Source: Butyricicoccus pullicaecorum (lineage in GTDB: Bacteria; Bacillota; Clostridia; Oscillospirales; Butyricicoccaceae). Taken from it: a DNA stretch of 64,000 nucleotides. Below, piece after piece: positions 56,597 through 64,000 of this stretch (position 1 is the first letter of the stretch; every line of letters starts with the position of its first letter). The notes beneath the pieces were generated by a model. The model saw only the letters and a program-made list of their open reading frames with translations, did no database searches and was not told where the DNA came from. The stretch is from assembly GCA_018366035.1 (NCBI GenBank), contig JAGZIW010000010.1, forward strand, positions 20,735 through 84,734, given 5' to 3'. The translations under genes were made by a program, and so were the position numbers.

Positions 56597-59500
56597 TCAA
56601 TTGATTGTTCCCTGAAATTTTTCTTCTGCCTCTGCCAGATTGAGCATCAGCATACGGGAGACCCCTTGCTCCTGCATAGTCACACCATAGAGCATATCTG
56701 CCTGCTCCATGGTACCGCGGCGATGGGTAATGGCGATGAACTGTGTTGCGCCGGATAGCTTGCGCAAATACTGTGCATAGCGTGCGACGTTGACATCATC
56801 AAGCGCTGCCTCAATCTCGTCCAATACACAAAACGGAGTGGGGCGCACCTTGAGGATTGCAAAATACAACGCAATCGCAACAAAGGCTTTTTCACCACCC
56901 GACAGCAGGGTCAGCGTCTTGACAGCCTTTCCCGGCGGGCACACCCGAATCTCAATGCCGCAGTTTAGGATATCCGCAGTATCTGCAAGTTCCAGTTGCG
57001 CGTGACCGCCGCCAAAAATTTCGGTAAAGGTTTGTCCAAAATAATGATTGAGTTTTGCAAATTCTGTTGCAAAAATTTCTTTCATATGCACAGTGAGTTC
57101 ATCAATTACCGTTTGCAGTTCCTTCTGTGCCGTTTCCAAATCCTCTTTCTGCTCCTCAAGGAACAGGAAGCGCTCCTTGAGTGCGGCATATGCCTCCACG
57201 GCATCGAGATTGACGTTTCCAAGGGCGCGCAGCTGACTGCGCAGTTCCTCAGCCGTACGCAGGGCTGCTGCACGGTCGGGCAGTTCAATGCAGAATGCCT
57301 GTGCAGGTGTGGGCGTCAACTCATAGTTCTCCCACATTTTATCCAAAATCTGTGCTTCTTCGTTTTTGAGCTGGACGCCTTGCGCCGACAGCCGAACGCC
57401 TTCCCGTTCCAGACCAAGGATTTCCTCATTCTGTTCCTGTGCCCTGCGGTCGACCTGTGTACGCTGTGCCTCAATTCGCATACGCTGCTGCGCTTGGGCT
57501 GCAAGCAGTTCTTGCAGGCGTTTTAAGTCCTGTGCACCATTATCCCGCAGACTGTCTGCTTGTGCAAGCTGTTCCCGCATAGATTGCGCTTCCTGTTCCA
57601 AGTGCTCCATCATCTGTACACTGCTGTCCGCACCCGCTGCCATATCGGCGCGCAGACGTTCTAAATCCTCAGCGGCACGTTGCTCTGCTGCAAGCTCCGC
57701 GCGGTTTTCCGCCTGCGCGGTATGCAGCTGATGTATTTTTGTCATGCGCATTTTTTGCGCTTGTGTCCAGTCATCTAACCTTTTCTGAATTTGTGCGGAC
57801 GCGGTTTGTAAGGTCTCCTGCTCCTGTGTACAGGCTTCGAGTGTCTGCTGCGCAGACGCAATTTCCTGTTCATACCGTGCTCTCGCAGTATCTAAGTGAT
57901 TACGCTCCACAGATAAATTTTCATACTGCGCTCGCAGGCTATCCATGCGGGCAAGGTACTGCGCGGTTTCGGTTTGCAGGGCTGTCAGCTGTTCCTGCTG
58001 CCTTTGCTGTTCTTCCTCCAGTGTATCCTGTTCATGCTGTACCTGAGAAAGTTCTGTCCTTGCCTGCTCGAGTGTGTGCTCAGCTGCTCTTTGCGCGTCT
58101 TTCAACTGCTCTGCTTGCGCAGTCAACGTATGCAGCTGCGCGGTACGTGCCAGCACGCCGCTCGTTTTCGACACAGAGCCGCCAGTCATCGCACCGCCCG
58201 CCTGAATCATCTGCCCATCTAGCGTTACGATACGAAAATGATTTTGATATTTCTTTGCAAGCGCAAGCGCTGCGTCCATATCCTCGGCAATGACTGTGCG
58301 GGCGAGCAGACTTTGCATCACTGTCTGATATTCGGGCGCGCAGGAAATCAGGGTATCCGCTGTACCGCACACCCCCGCACAGGTATCCAGCCCCTGCACC
58401 CCAAGCAGCTTTGCGCGAATGGTATCCAACGGCAAAAAGGTAGCTCTGCCACTGTCGGTTTTTTTGAGGTAAGCGATCGCCGCTTTGCCGTCCATTGTTG
58501 TATCCACAATCAAATTGGAGCCCGCTGCCCCGAGCGCGATTTCGATTGCAGTCACATAGCGAGGCTCGACCGTGAGACACGAGGAAACCGGTCCATGAAT
58601 CCCTGCAAGCCTTCCACGATCTGCCTGCTGCATAACACGCTTTACTGCATGAGAAAAGCCCTCATAATCCCTTTCCAGTTCGCGCAGCATTTTGATGCGA
58701 TTTTCGATATCCGTCTGCTTTGCCGTGAGATCTGCGAGTGTCTGTATGCAATCCTGAACCCTTGTCTGTCTGCGTTCTATTTTCAGTGTCATGCCGGCAC
58801 GCTGGTTCTTTAGTGTTTCCTGTTTCTTCCGGCATGCCTCCAGCCTGTTTTCACTGATTTTACAGGCAGCTGTCTGTTCTGCAAGCTGTGCTGCCGCCTG
58901 CTCAATTTCTTCTGCAATATGTCCCTTACGGCTGTCCATACCGGAAAGTCCAGTCTTTGCCGCGGTTCGGGCAAGCTCTGCCGCGAACCGCGCCTGCTCA
59001 TTTTTCGCCTTGCGCGCATCGATTGCACTGCGTTCCCGCTGCAAGCTTTCTGCCTGTGCACCTGCCTGCGCGTCCTCCAGCTGTATATGCTGGACAGCCT
59101 GCGCAAGCGTCTCGCATACAGCAGTCAGTTCGTCCTGACGCGCAAGACGCACGGCCGTCTGCTCTGCAAGAGAACGCGCCTGCTCAGTCTGACGTGCGTG
59201 CTCCTGCTGAATACGCTCCCTATTTTGCGCATTATTTTTGAGGTTTGCCTCGAGTACCGCACACCGGCTGGATAGGTCAGCACGATTCTGCTCGGTTGTG
59301 TGCATCTGCTGCCGCAGAGTATCCGCTGCGGCATCGGCATCACGCAGTTCTTTTGTAAGCTGCTCCGACTGCGCGTACAGCCTGTCCTGTTCTGCACGTG
59401 CCTTCTGTAACTGCTCTGCACAAGCCGCTGTATCCTGCTGATTTTTTTCTGTATGGGTACGAAGCTGTGCCAGTCCTTCGAGCCAAAGGGATACCTCCAG

Positions 59501-60172
59501 TGTGCGCAGTTCATCACGCAGCCCCATATACTGCTTTGCCTTTTCAGCCTGCTCTGCAAGCGGCTGTGCCTGATGTGCCAGCTCTGTATAGAGATCGCGA
59601 ATACGGACAAGATTTTCCTCGGTTGCCTCCAGCTTACGGTTGGCTTCCTCTTTGCGATATCGAAATTTTGTAATTCCAGCCGCTTCCTCAAAGATTTCGC
59701 GTCGGTCCTCACTTTTGAGGGACAGGATTTCATCAATGCGCCCCTGTCCAATGATAGAATATCCGTCGCGCCCCAAGCCGGTATCCATAAAAAGCTCATG
59801 AATATCCTTTAATCGGCAGGGCTTTTTGTTGAGTGCATATTCGCTTTCTCCGGAGCGATAATATCGTCTCGTGACCATGATCTCGGTATAATCCGAACGA
59901 AAGGCATGCTCTGCATTATCGAGTATAAGCGATACCTCTGCAAAACCCACCGGACGCCGTTTTTGTGTGCCGCTGAAGATGACGTCCTCCATCTTCGCAC
60001 CGCGCAGGCTGCGTGTGGACTGTTCCCCCAGCACCCAGCGAATGGCATCTGAAATATTTGATTTTCCGCTTCCATTCGGGCCAACAATTGCAGTCATTCC
60101 CCCAGCGAACCGAATCTCTGTGCGATCTGGAAAGGACTTAAAGCCCTGCAAAATCAAGCTTTTTAATATCAT
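56597..60172 (-). CDS. smc: Chromosome segregation ATPase SMC
   Basis: 1191 residues, normal length. Walker A is 'MTAIVGPNGSGKSNISDAIR'; two long coiled coils flank a hinge near residues 500-620 ('GRLAGIHGPVSSCLTVEP', 'GGAMTGGSVSKTSGVLAR'). The ABC signature 'LTLLSGGEKAFVAIAL' and Walker B 'FCVLDEIEAALDDVNVARY' end the head. It condenses and separates chromosomes with ScpA/ScpB. The start at 60172 gives the canonical 'MILKSLILQGFKSFPDR'. Confidence 0.97.
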   Translation of the reverse strand: MILKSLILQGFKSFPDRTEIRFAGGMTAIVGPNGSGKSNISDAIRWVLGEQSTRSLRGAKMEDVIFSGTQKRRPVGFAEVSLILDNAEHAFRSDYTEIMVTRRYYRSGESEYALNKKPCRLKDIHELFMDTGLGRDGYSIIGQGRIDEILSLKSEDRREIFEEAAGITKFRYRKEEANRKLEATEENLVRIRDLYTELAHQAQPLAEQAEKAKQYMGLRDELRTLEVSLWLEGLAQLRTHTEKNQQDTAACAEQLQKARAEQDRLYAQSEQLTKELRDADAAADTLRQQMHTTEQNRADLSSRCAVLEANLKNNAQNRERIQQEHARQTEQARSLAEQTAVRLARQDELTAVCETLAQAVQHIQLEDAQAGAQAESLQRERSAIDARKAKNEQARFAAELARTAAKTGLSGMDSRKGHIAEEIEQAAAQLAEQTAACKISENRLEACRKKQETLKNQRAGMTLKIERRQTRVQDCIQTLADLTAKQTDIENRIKMLRELERDYEGFSHAVKRVMQQADRGRLAGIHGPVSSCLTVEPRYVTAIEIALGAAGSNLIVDTTMDGKAAIAYLKKTDSGRATFLPLDTIRAKLLGVQGLDTCAGVCGTADTLISCAPEYQTVMQSLLARTVIAEDMDAALALAKKYQNHFRIVTLDGQMIQAGGAMTGGSVSKTSGVLARTAQLHTLTAQAEQLKDAQRAAEHTLEQARTELSQVQHEQDTLEEEQQRQQEQLTALQTETAQYLARMDSLRAQYENLSVERNHLDTARARYEQEIASAQQTLEACTQEQETLQTASAQIQKRLDDWTQAQKMRMTKIHQLHTAQAENRAELAAEQRAAEDLERLRADMAAGADSSVQMMEHLEQEAQSMREQLAQADSLRDNGAQDLKRLQELLAAQAQQRMRIEAQRTQVDRRAQEQNEEILGLEREGVRLSAQGVQLKNEEAQILDKMWENYELTPTPAQAFCIELPDRAAALRTAEELRSQLRALGNVNLDAVEAYAALKERFLFLEEQKEDLETAQKELQTVIDELTVHMKEIFATEFAKLNHYFGQTFTEIFGGGHAQLELADTADILNCGIEIRVCPPGKAVKTLTLLSGGEKAFVAIALYFAILKVRPTPFCVLDEIEAALDDVNVARYAQYLRKLSGATQFIAITHRRGTMEQADMLYGVTMQEQGVSRMLMLNLAEAEEKFQGTIN

Positions 60173-60294
60173 GCAAAAACTCCACGCAGGTATATTTTCA
60201 GTTATTTTATATTTTAACACCAATTGACACAAGTAGCAATGCAAAGCCTGCATATTTTGCGGTTTGTTCAAAAAACCACTGTTTCCCGCGCAGA

Positions 60295-60324
60295 AAAGGG
60301 CGCCACCTGCACGGTTCGCCCTTT
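60295..60324 (-). terminator. Terminator after rnc
   Basis: AAAGGGCG pairs with CGCCCTTT; on the minus strand TTTT follows. The transcript for smc would begin beyond it or read through. Confidence 0.65.
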
Positions 60325-60328
60325 CTGG

Positions 60329-61015
60329 TTATTTCTGCTTTATAACGCCCATAAGCTCCAGCGCCTGTTTTGCAGCCATCTGTTCTGCCTCTTTTTTGCT
60401 GTGTCCAACACCCCGTGCAAAGACATTGCTATTGAGCAGCAGATCCATGGTAAATTCCTTGGCATGGTCGGGACCGGTTTCTTCCGCCAAGCGGTATTCC
60501 AAAGTCTCCTGCCGATTCTTCTGCACAATTTCCTGAAGCTGGGTCTTGTAGTCTGTAAACGCGCCGCCCTTTCTGGCTTCCTCTGCCTTGCGCGGAATAA
60601 AGCTCAGCACAAATGCACGCGCTGGTTCGATTCCGCCATCGAGATAAATGGCGCCCAAAAGCGCCTCCACGGCATCTGCCAAAATGGAGGGACGGTTGCG
60701 TCCGCCGCCCTGTTCTTCGCCATGCCCCAGACAGATCTCCTGATCAATGCCAAGTTCCTTGGCGATTTCGCACAGCGCACGCTCACAAACCACAGCCGCA
60801 CGCAGCTTGCTCAGCTGACCTTCGGGCAGCTCTGGGAAGTGATTGTAGAGATAATCGGCTGTGACAAAGCCGAGTACGGAATCGCCGAGAAACTCGAGCC
60901 GTTCATTGTTTTGCAGATGCCGCATACGCTGCTCATTTGCATAAGAGGAGTGGGTCATCGCCTTATGAAACAGCTGCGGATTGCGAAACTGATAGCCAAT
61001 TCGTTCTTGTAACAT
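60329..61015 (-). CDS. rnc: Ribonuclease III
   Basis: 228 residues. The catalytic signature is 'NERLEFLGDSVLGFVTADYL', and the C-terminal double-stranded-RNA domain contains 'YKTQLQEIVQKNRQETLEYR' and 'ARGVGHSKKEAEQMAAKQAL'. It processes rRNA and structured mRNA. Upstream acpP ends in a terminator. Confidence 0.96.
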   Translation of the reverse strand: MLQERIGYQFRNPQLFHKAMTHSSYANEQRMRHLQNNERLEFLGDSVLGFVTADYLYNHFPELPEGQLSKLRAAVVCERALCEIAKELGIDQEICLGHGEEQGGGRNRPSILADAVEALLGAIYLDGGIEPARAFVLSFIPRKAEEARKGGAFTDYKTQLQEIVQKNRQETLEYRLAEETGPDHAKEFTMDLLLNSNVFARGVGHSKKEAEQMAAKQALELMGVIKQK

Positions 61016-61060
61016 ATAAATGAGATTCCTTTCTTATTTTGTAATCATCTTAAAAATAAA

Positions 61061-61082
61061 AGCCTGTGCCGGAGCGCAGGCT
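61061..61082 (-). terminator. Terminator after acpP
   Basis: A 9-bp stem (AGCCTGTGC against GCGCAGGCT) with a 4-base loop; on the minus strand it is followed by TTTTATTTTT. Confidence 0.85.
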
Positions 61083-61096
61083 CTTATTTGAAAACA

Positions 61097-61330
61097 TCAT
61101 TCGTCCTGAGAACCAACAAAATCAACCACATCGCCAACAGTTTTCAGCTTTTGTGCGGTTTCTTCGTCGATTTCACCGACATCAAACTCCTCCTCCAGTG
61201 CCATCATCAGCTCCACCAGATCGAGAGAGTCTGCACCCAGATCCTCATCAAAAGAGGTTTTGAGGGTAATCGACTCGGGCTCCACACCAAATTGTTCGCT
61301 CAGCAGCTCTACCATTTTTTCAAACACCAT
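61097..61330 (-). CDS. acpP: Acyl carrier protein
   Basis: 77 residues, acidic. Ser35 in 'DEDLGADSLDLVELMMALEE' carries the phosphopantetheine arm. It shuttles acyl chains in fatty acid and phospholipid synthesis and sits next to plsX, as usual. Confidence 0.96.
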   Translation of the reverse strand: MVFEKMVELLSEQFGVEPESITLKTSFDEDLGADSLDLVELMMALEEEFDVGEIDEETAQKLKTVGDVVDFVGSQDE

Positions 61331-61411
61331 TCGGATTTCGCCTCCTCACCCAACTCAGGATATTTTGATAATAGTAAGCTTTTCTCCGATTGTCAAGACC
61401 TTTTCCAAAAA

Positions 61412-62422
61412 TCAGCTTTCTATCTGCGCGACACTCTCTGTAATTGCCTCGATCATGCCGCTTTTTTTGTATTCAATCGCTTGGCGAATAGCATTCATAA
61501 ATGCAATCTCGTTCGAGGAGCCATGCGCCTTGATGACCGGACGGGAGATTCCAATAAAAGGCGCGCCGCCTACGGCATCTTGATCAAAGAGCGCCGCAAA
61601 ATTATCCATACCCTTTTTGCAGGCAAGGTATGCAAGCTTTGTCCCCAAATTGGATAAAAATACCTCTTTGATTTGCCCTGCCATAAACTTTGCAACACCC
61701 TCAATGGTTTTGAGCATGACATTGCCTGCAAAACCATCACAAACTGCCACATCGCAAGCGCCCAAAGGCACATCACGTCCTTCTACATTGCCGATAAAAT
61801 GGATCTGTCCCGCATCGTGTGCCGCCTTCAAAAGCTGATACGCCTCTTTGCGCAGGCTGTCTCCCTTAGAGTCCTCCGCGCCGTTATTGACCAATCCAAC
61901 ACGGGGCTTGGAAATCCCCTCAATGCGGTTCATGTACAGTGAGCCCATAATTCCAAATTGCAGCAGATATTCGGCTGTACATTCGGTATTTGCACCCGCA
62001 TCAATGAGCAGCACCTTGCCATCTTTACAGGGCATCAGCGGCGCAAGCGCACCGCGGCGCACACCTTTGATGCGCTTACAAAACAGTGTCGCACCGGAGA
62101 GCAGCGCGCCGGTAGAGCCTGCGCTCACGATAGCGTCCGCCTGTCCCTTTTTAACCAGATTGAGCGCTGCTGCCATTGAGGATTGCGGCTTTGCACGGAG
62201 CACGGTTGCCGGATCATCGTGCATATCTACCAAATCGGGCGCATGCAGGATTTCGATTCCCGCCGTGTTCTCTGCCTGATGCGCTTTCAGAACCGCACGG
62301 ATCTTATCCTCCTGTCCGACTAAAATAATTTGTTCTCCATACATTTTGGCAGCGCGGACTGCACCACAGACAATTGCCTCCGGTGCGTTGTCACCGCCCA
62401 TGGCATCTACTGCAATTTTCAT
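61412..62422 (-). CDS. plsX: Phosphate acyltransferase PlsX
   Basis: 336 residues. Marks: 'KIAVDAMGGDNAPEAIVCGA', 'DAIVSAGSTGALLSGATLFC' and 'LIDAGANTECTAEYLLQFGI', 'VAVCDGFAGNVMLKTIEGVA'. It converts acyl-ACP to acyl-phosphate at the start of phospholipid synthesis. Its ATG overlaps the trmFO stop (ATGA). Confidence 0.97.
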   Translation of the reverse strand: MKIAVDAMGGDNAPEAIVCGAVRAAKMYGEQIILVGQEDKIRAVLKAHQAENTAGIEILHAPDLVDMHDDPATVLRAKPQSSMAAALNLVKKGQADAIVSAGSTGALLSGATLFCKRIKGVRRGALAPLMPCKDGKVLLIDAGANTECTAEYLLQFGIMGSLYMNRIEGISKPRVGLVNNGAEDSKGDSLRKEAYQLLKAAHDAGQIHFIGNVEGRDVPLGACDVAVCDGFAGNVMLKTIEGVAKFMAGQIKEVFLSNLGTKLAYLACKKGMDNFAALFDQDAVGGAPFIGISRPVIKAHGSSNEIAFMNAIRQAIEYKKSGMIEAITESVAQIES

Positions 62423-63732
62423 GAAAGCTCCAGCTCCTTTTTCATGGAATCGATCGTCTCGAGCGCCCGCTCGGAAATTTTCAGATTCTTCTCCCGTTTG
62501 CCCTTGATTTTATAGCCCAGAGGGTCAATGATTCCAAAGTTTGCATTCATCGGCTGAAATTTTGTGACTGTCTCGTTGGAAATATAGTGCCCCAACGCAC
62601 CGATTGCAGTTGTGGACGGGAAATTCGGCGCACTCTGTCCCAACAGCTTGCGTGCGGTGGAAAGTCCTGCCAGAAACCCCGAGGCATTGGACTCCATATA
62701 GCCCTCTACACCGGTAATCTGTCCCGCAAACCGGATACGCTCTTGCCCTCTGTATGCAAAATTATGGTCCAGCAAACGTGGAGAATCCAAAAATGTATTG
62801 CGGTGCATGACACCATAGCGCACAAATTCTGCATTTTTCAGGGCTGGGATCATAGAAAAAATGCGTTTTTGCTCGCCCCACTTGAGATGCGTCTGACAGC
62901 CGACCAGATTATACAGACTGCCCTGTGCATTGTCACGCCGCAGCTGTAAAACTGCATACGGGTCTTTTCCGGTCTTAGGGTCAGGCAGCCCTACCGGCTT
63001 TAGAATTCCAAATAATAGGGTATCATGTCCGCGCCGTGCATTGACCTCGATGGGCATACAGCCTTCAAATACCAGCTTATCCTCAAAGCCATGCACCTCA
63101 GCCTCCTCTGCCGTCGTGAGTGCCTCCCAAAAGGCATCGAACTCCTCGCGGGTAAACGGACAGTTGATATAATCAGGTGTCCCTTTATCATATCTGGAGG
63201 CAAAATATGCGTGCTCCATATCGATGGACTCAAAGGTGACGATGGGCGCAGCAGCATCAAAGAAGTGCAGAAACTCTCCGCCCACCTGTGCATGAATCGC
63301 ATCAAAGAGTGCGTCCGAAGTCAAAGGTCCGGTTGCAACAATGACCTCACCCTCCGCCGGTAGCTCTGTGACCTCACCCGACACTACTGTAATATTGGGG
63401 TGATTGCGAATGTGCGCTGTCACCTTGCCGGCAAATGCTTGTCGGTCTACCGCCAGTGCACCGCCTGCTTCTACCTGTGTCTCGTCGGCACAGCGCACAA
63501 TCAGACCACCCAAACGGCGCAGTTCCTCCTTGAGCAAGCCGGAAGCATTGGATAACTCATTTGACCGCAGTGAGTTCGAACAGACCAATTCTGCAAAGTC
63601 AGGGGAATGATGTGCCGGTGTCATCTTATCCGGCTTCATTTCATGCAGTCTCACTGTAATGCCGCGCTCTGCGAGCTGCCATGCAGCTTCACAGCCTGCA
63701 AGTCCGGCACCAATCACTGTTACTTGTTTCAT
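62419..63732 (-). CDS. trmFO: tRNA (uracil-54) methyltransferase, folate/FAD-dependent
   Basis: 437 residues. The FAD-binding N-terminus is 'KQVTVIGAGLAGCEAAWQLA', followed by 'AELVCSNSLRSNELSNASGL' and later 'GYMESNASGFLAGLSTARKL'. It makes m5U54 in tRNA with methylene-tetrahydrofolate. The start overlaps the stop of the upstream lysine-rich frame (ATGA), matching the topA-trmFO order of Firmicutes. Confidence 0.96.
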   Translation of the reverse strand: MKQVTVIGAGLAGCEAAWQLAERGITVRLHEMKPDKMTPAHHSPDFAELVCSNSLRSNELSNASGLLKEELRRLGGLIVRCADETQVEAGGALAVDRQAFAGKVTAHIRNHPNITVVSGEVTELPAEGEVIVATGPLTSDALFDAIHAQVGGEFLHFFDAAAPIVTFESIDMEHAYFASRYDKGTPDYINCPFTREEFDAFWEALTTAEEAEVHGFEDKLVFEGCMPIEVNARRGHDTLLFGILKPVGLPDPKTGKDPYAVLQLRRDNAQGSLYNLVGCQTHLKWGEQKRIFSMIPALKNAEFVRYGVMHRNTFLDSPRLLDHNFAYRGQERIRFAGQITGVEGYMESNASGFLAGLSTARKLLGQSAPNFPSTTAIGALGHYISNETVTKFQPMNANFGIIDPLGYKIKGKREKNLKISERALETIDSMKKELELS

Positions 63733-64000
63733 ACTTCCTCCGTTTTCTTCTTACGGGTCGTTGTTTTCTTCTTGGGTACTTCCTCTCCCTCGGCAGGCTC
63801 CGCCTTTTTACGCGTGGTCTTTTTCTTGGGTGCTTCCTCTCCCTCGGCAGGCTCCGCTTTTTTGCGCGTAGCCTTTTTCTTGGGCACTTTCTCTCCCTCG
63901 ACAGGCTCCGCCTTTTTGCGCGTGGTCTTTTTCTTGGGTGCTTCCTCTCCCTCGGCAGGCTCCGCCTTTTTGCGCGTGGTCTTTTTCTTGGGCGCTTCCT
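63729..64000 (-). CDS. topA: Lysine-rich repeat tail, probably the end of DNA topoisomerase I (partial)
   Basis: Minus-strand frame open to the window edge, ending in TGA that overlaps the trmFO start. It encodes at least four 18-residue repeats of the type EGEEAPKKKTTRKKAEPA and ends KKKTTTRKKKTEEV. TopA of several Gram-positive groups carries such basic tails that bind DNA, and topA normally precedes trmFO, so topA is the likely identity; the catalytic part lies outside the window. Confidence 0.7.
   Translation of the reverse strand, partial: EAPKKKTTRKKAEPAEGEEAPKKKTTRKKAEPVEGEKVPKKKATRKKAEPAEGEEAPKKKTTRKKAEPAEGEEVPKKKTTTRKKKTEEV
63781..64000. repeat. 54-bp tandem repeats coding for the basic tail
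   Basis: Four or more units of 54 bases, spaced at 63781, 63835, 63889 and 63943, differing by a few substitutions and in frame with the partial coding sequence. The array continues past the window edge. Confidence 0.93.

Noticed and set aside
63781..64000. CRISPR array
   Set aside because: The 54-base units are contiguous, have no spacers and stay in one coding frame.

Overview
This window reads as chromosomal DNA of a spore-forming, anaerobic, Gram-positive Clostridia member with moderate-to-high GC, most like gut Oscillospirales relatives such as Butyricicoccus or Agathobaculum (the family guess is an inference). Support comes from sporulation and germination genes (spoIIP end, a gerA-type operon, sigG), [FeFe]-hydrogenase maturases HydE/HydG/HydF, a PTS of the mannose family, an archaeal-type aspartyl-tRNA synthetase, near-consensus -35/-10 promoters and strong Shine-Dalgarno sites.

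Layout. 1-3.4 kb: end of spoIIP and a three-gene germination-receptor-like operon with a truncated C subunit. 3.4-13.3 kb (minus strand): purine operon in the order purE-purC-purF-purM-purN-purO-purH-orf110-purD-orf174. PurH activity is split into an AICAR transformylase and a separate archaeal-type IMP cyclohydrolase. The 3' end of the last gene is duplicated around an AT-rich foreign insert, and the operon leader carries a short ORF and an attenuator-like terminator. 13.4-17.3 kb: a glycosyltransferase/pyruvyltransferase fusion and a divergent polysaccharide flippase. 17.4-22 kb: xpt, aspS, an HPr-like protein without the catalytic histidine, a small regulator with a divergent unknown gene, and a YihY membrane protein. 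22-26.2 kb: TM1266-like regulator plus hydE, hydG and hydF behind a structured leader ending in a terminator. 26.4-29.1 kb: a SLOG/DUF1273 protein and a secreted serine hydrolase.

29.2-39.5 kb is a coherent glycosaminoglycan (unsaturated uronate) utilisation locus under one LacI-family regulator. It has a GH88 unsaturated glucuronyl hydrolase, PTS EIIB/EIIC/EIID, a cytoplasmic heparinase II/III-like protein, an RpiB-fold isomerase, an SDR, a KDPG-aldolase-like protein fused to a VOC domain, and an FAH-family hydrolase. Four near-palindromic operators of the type GTAAANCGGTTTAC sit at its three promoters. The aldolase-like protein has glutamine at the Schiff-base lysine position, and neither a KDG kinase nor an EIIA is present. 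The late steps of uronate breakdown may therefore follow an unusual route.

39.7-47.5 kb: ilvE, a secreted protein with a degenerate polysaccharide-deacetylase fold, sigG, parC and parE. 47.5-48.3 kb: a candidate small RNA with CCCCC loops, and rpsU. 48.3-64 kb (minus strand): a housekeeping run in transcription order topA tail-trmFO-plsX-acpP-rnc-smc-ftsY-rph-rdgB-yhbY-nadD-yqeK-lcp-rsfS-leuS.

I see no tRNA, rRNA, CRISPR array, transposase, integrase or prophage in the window.
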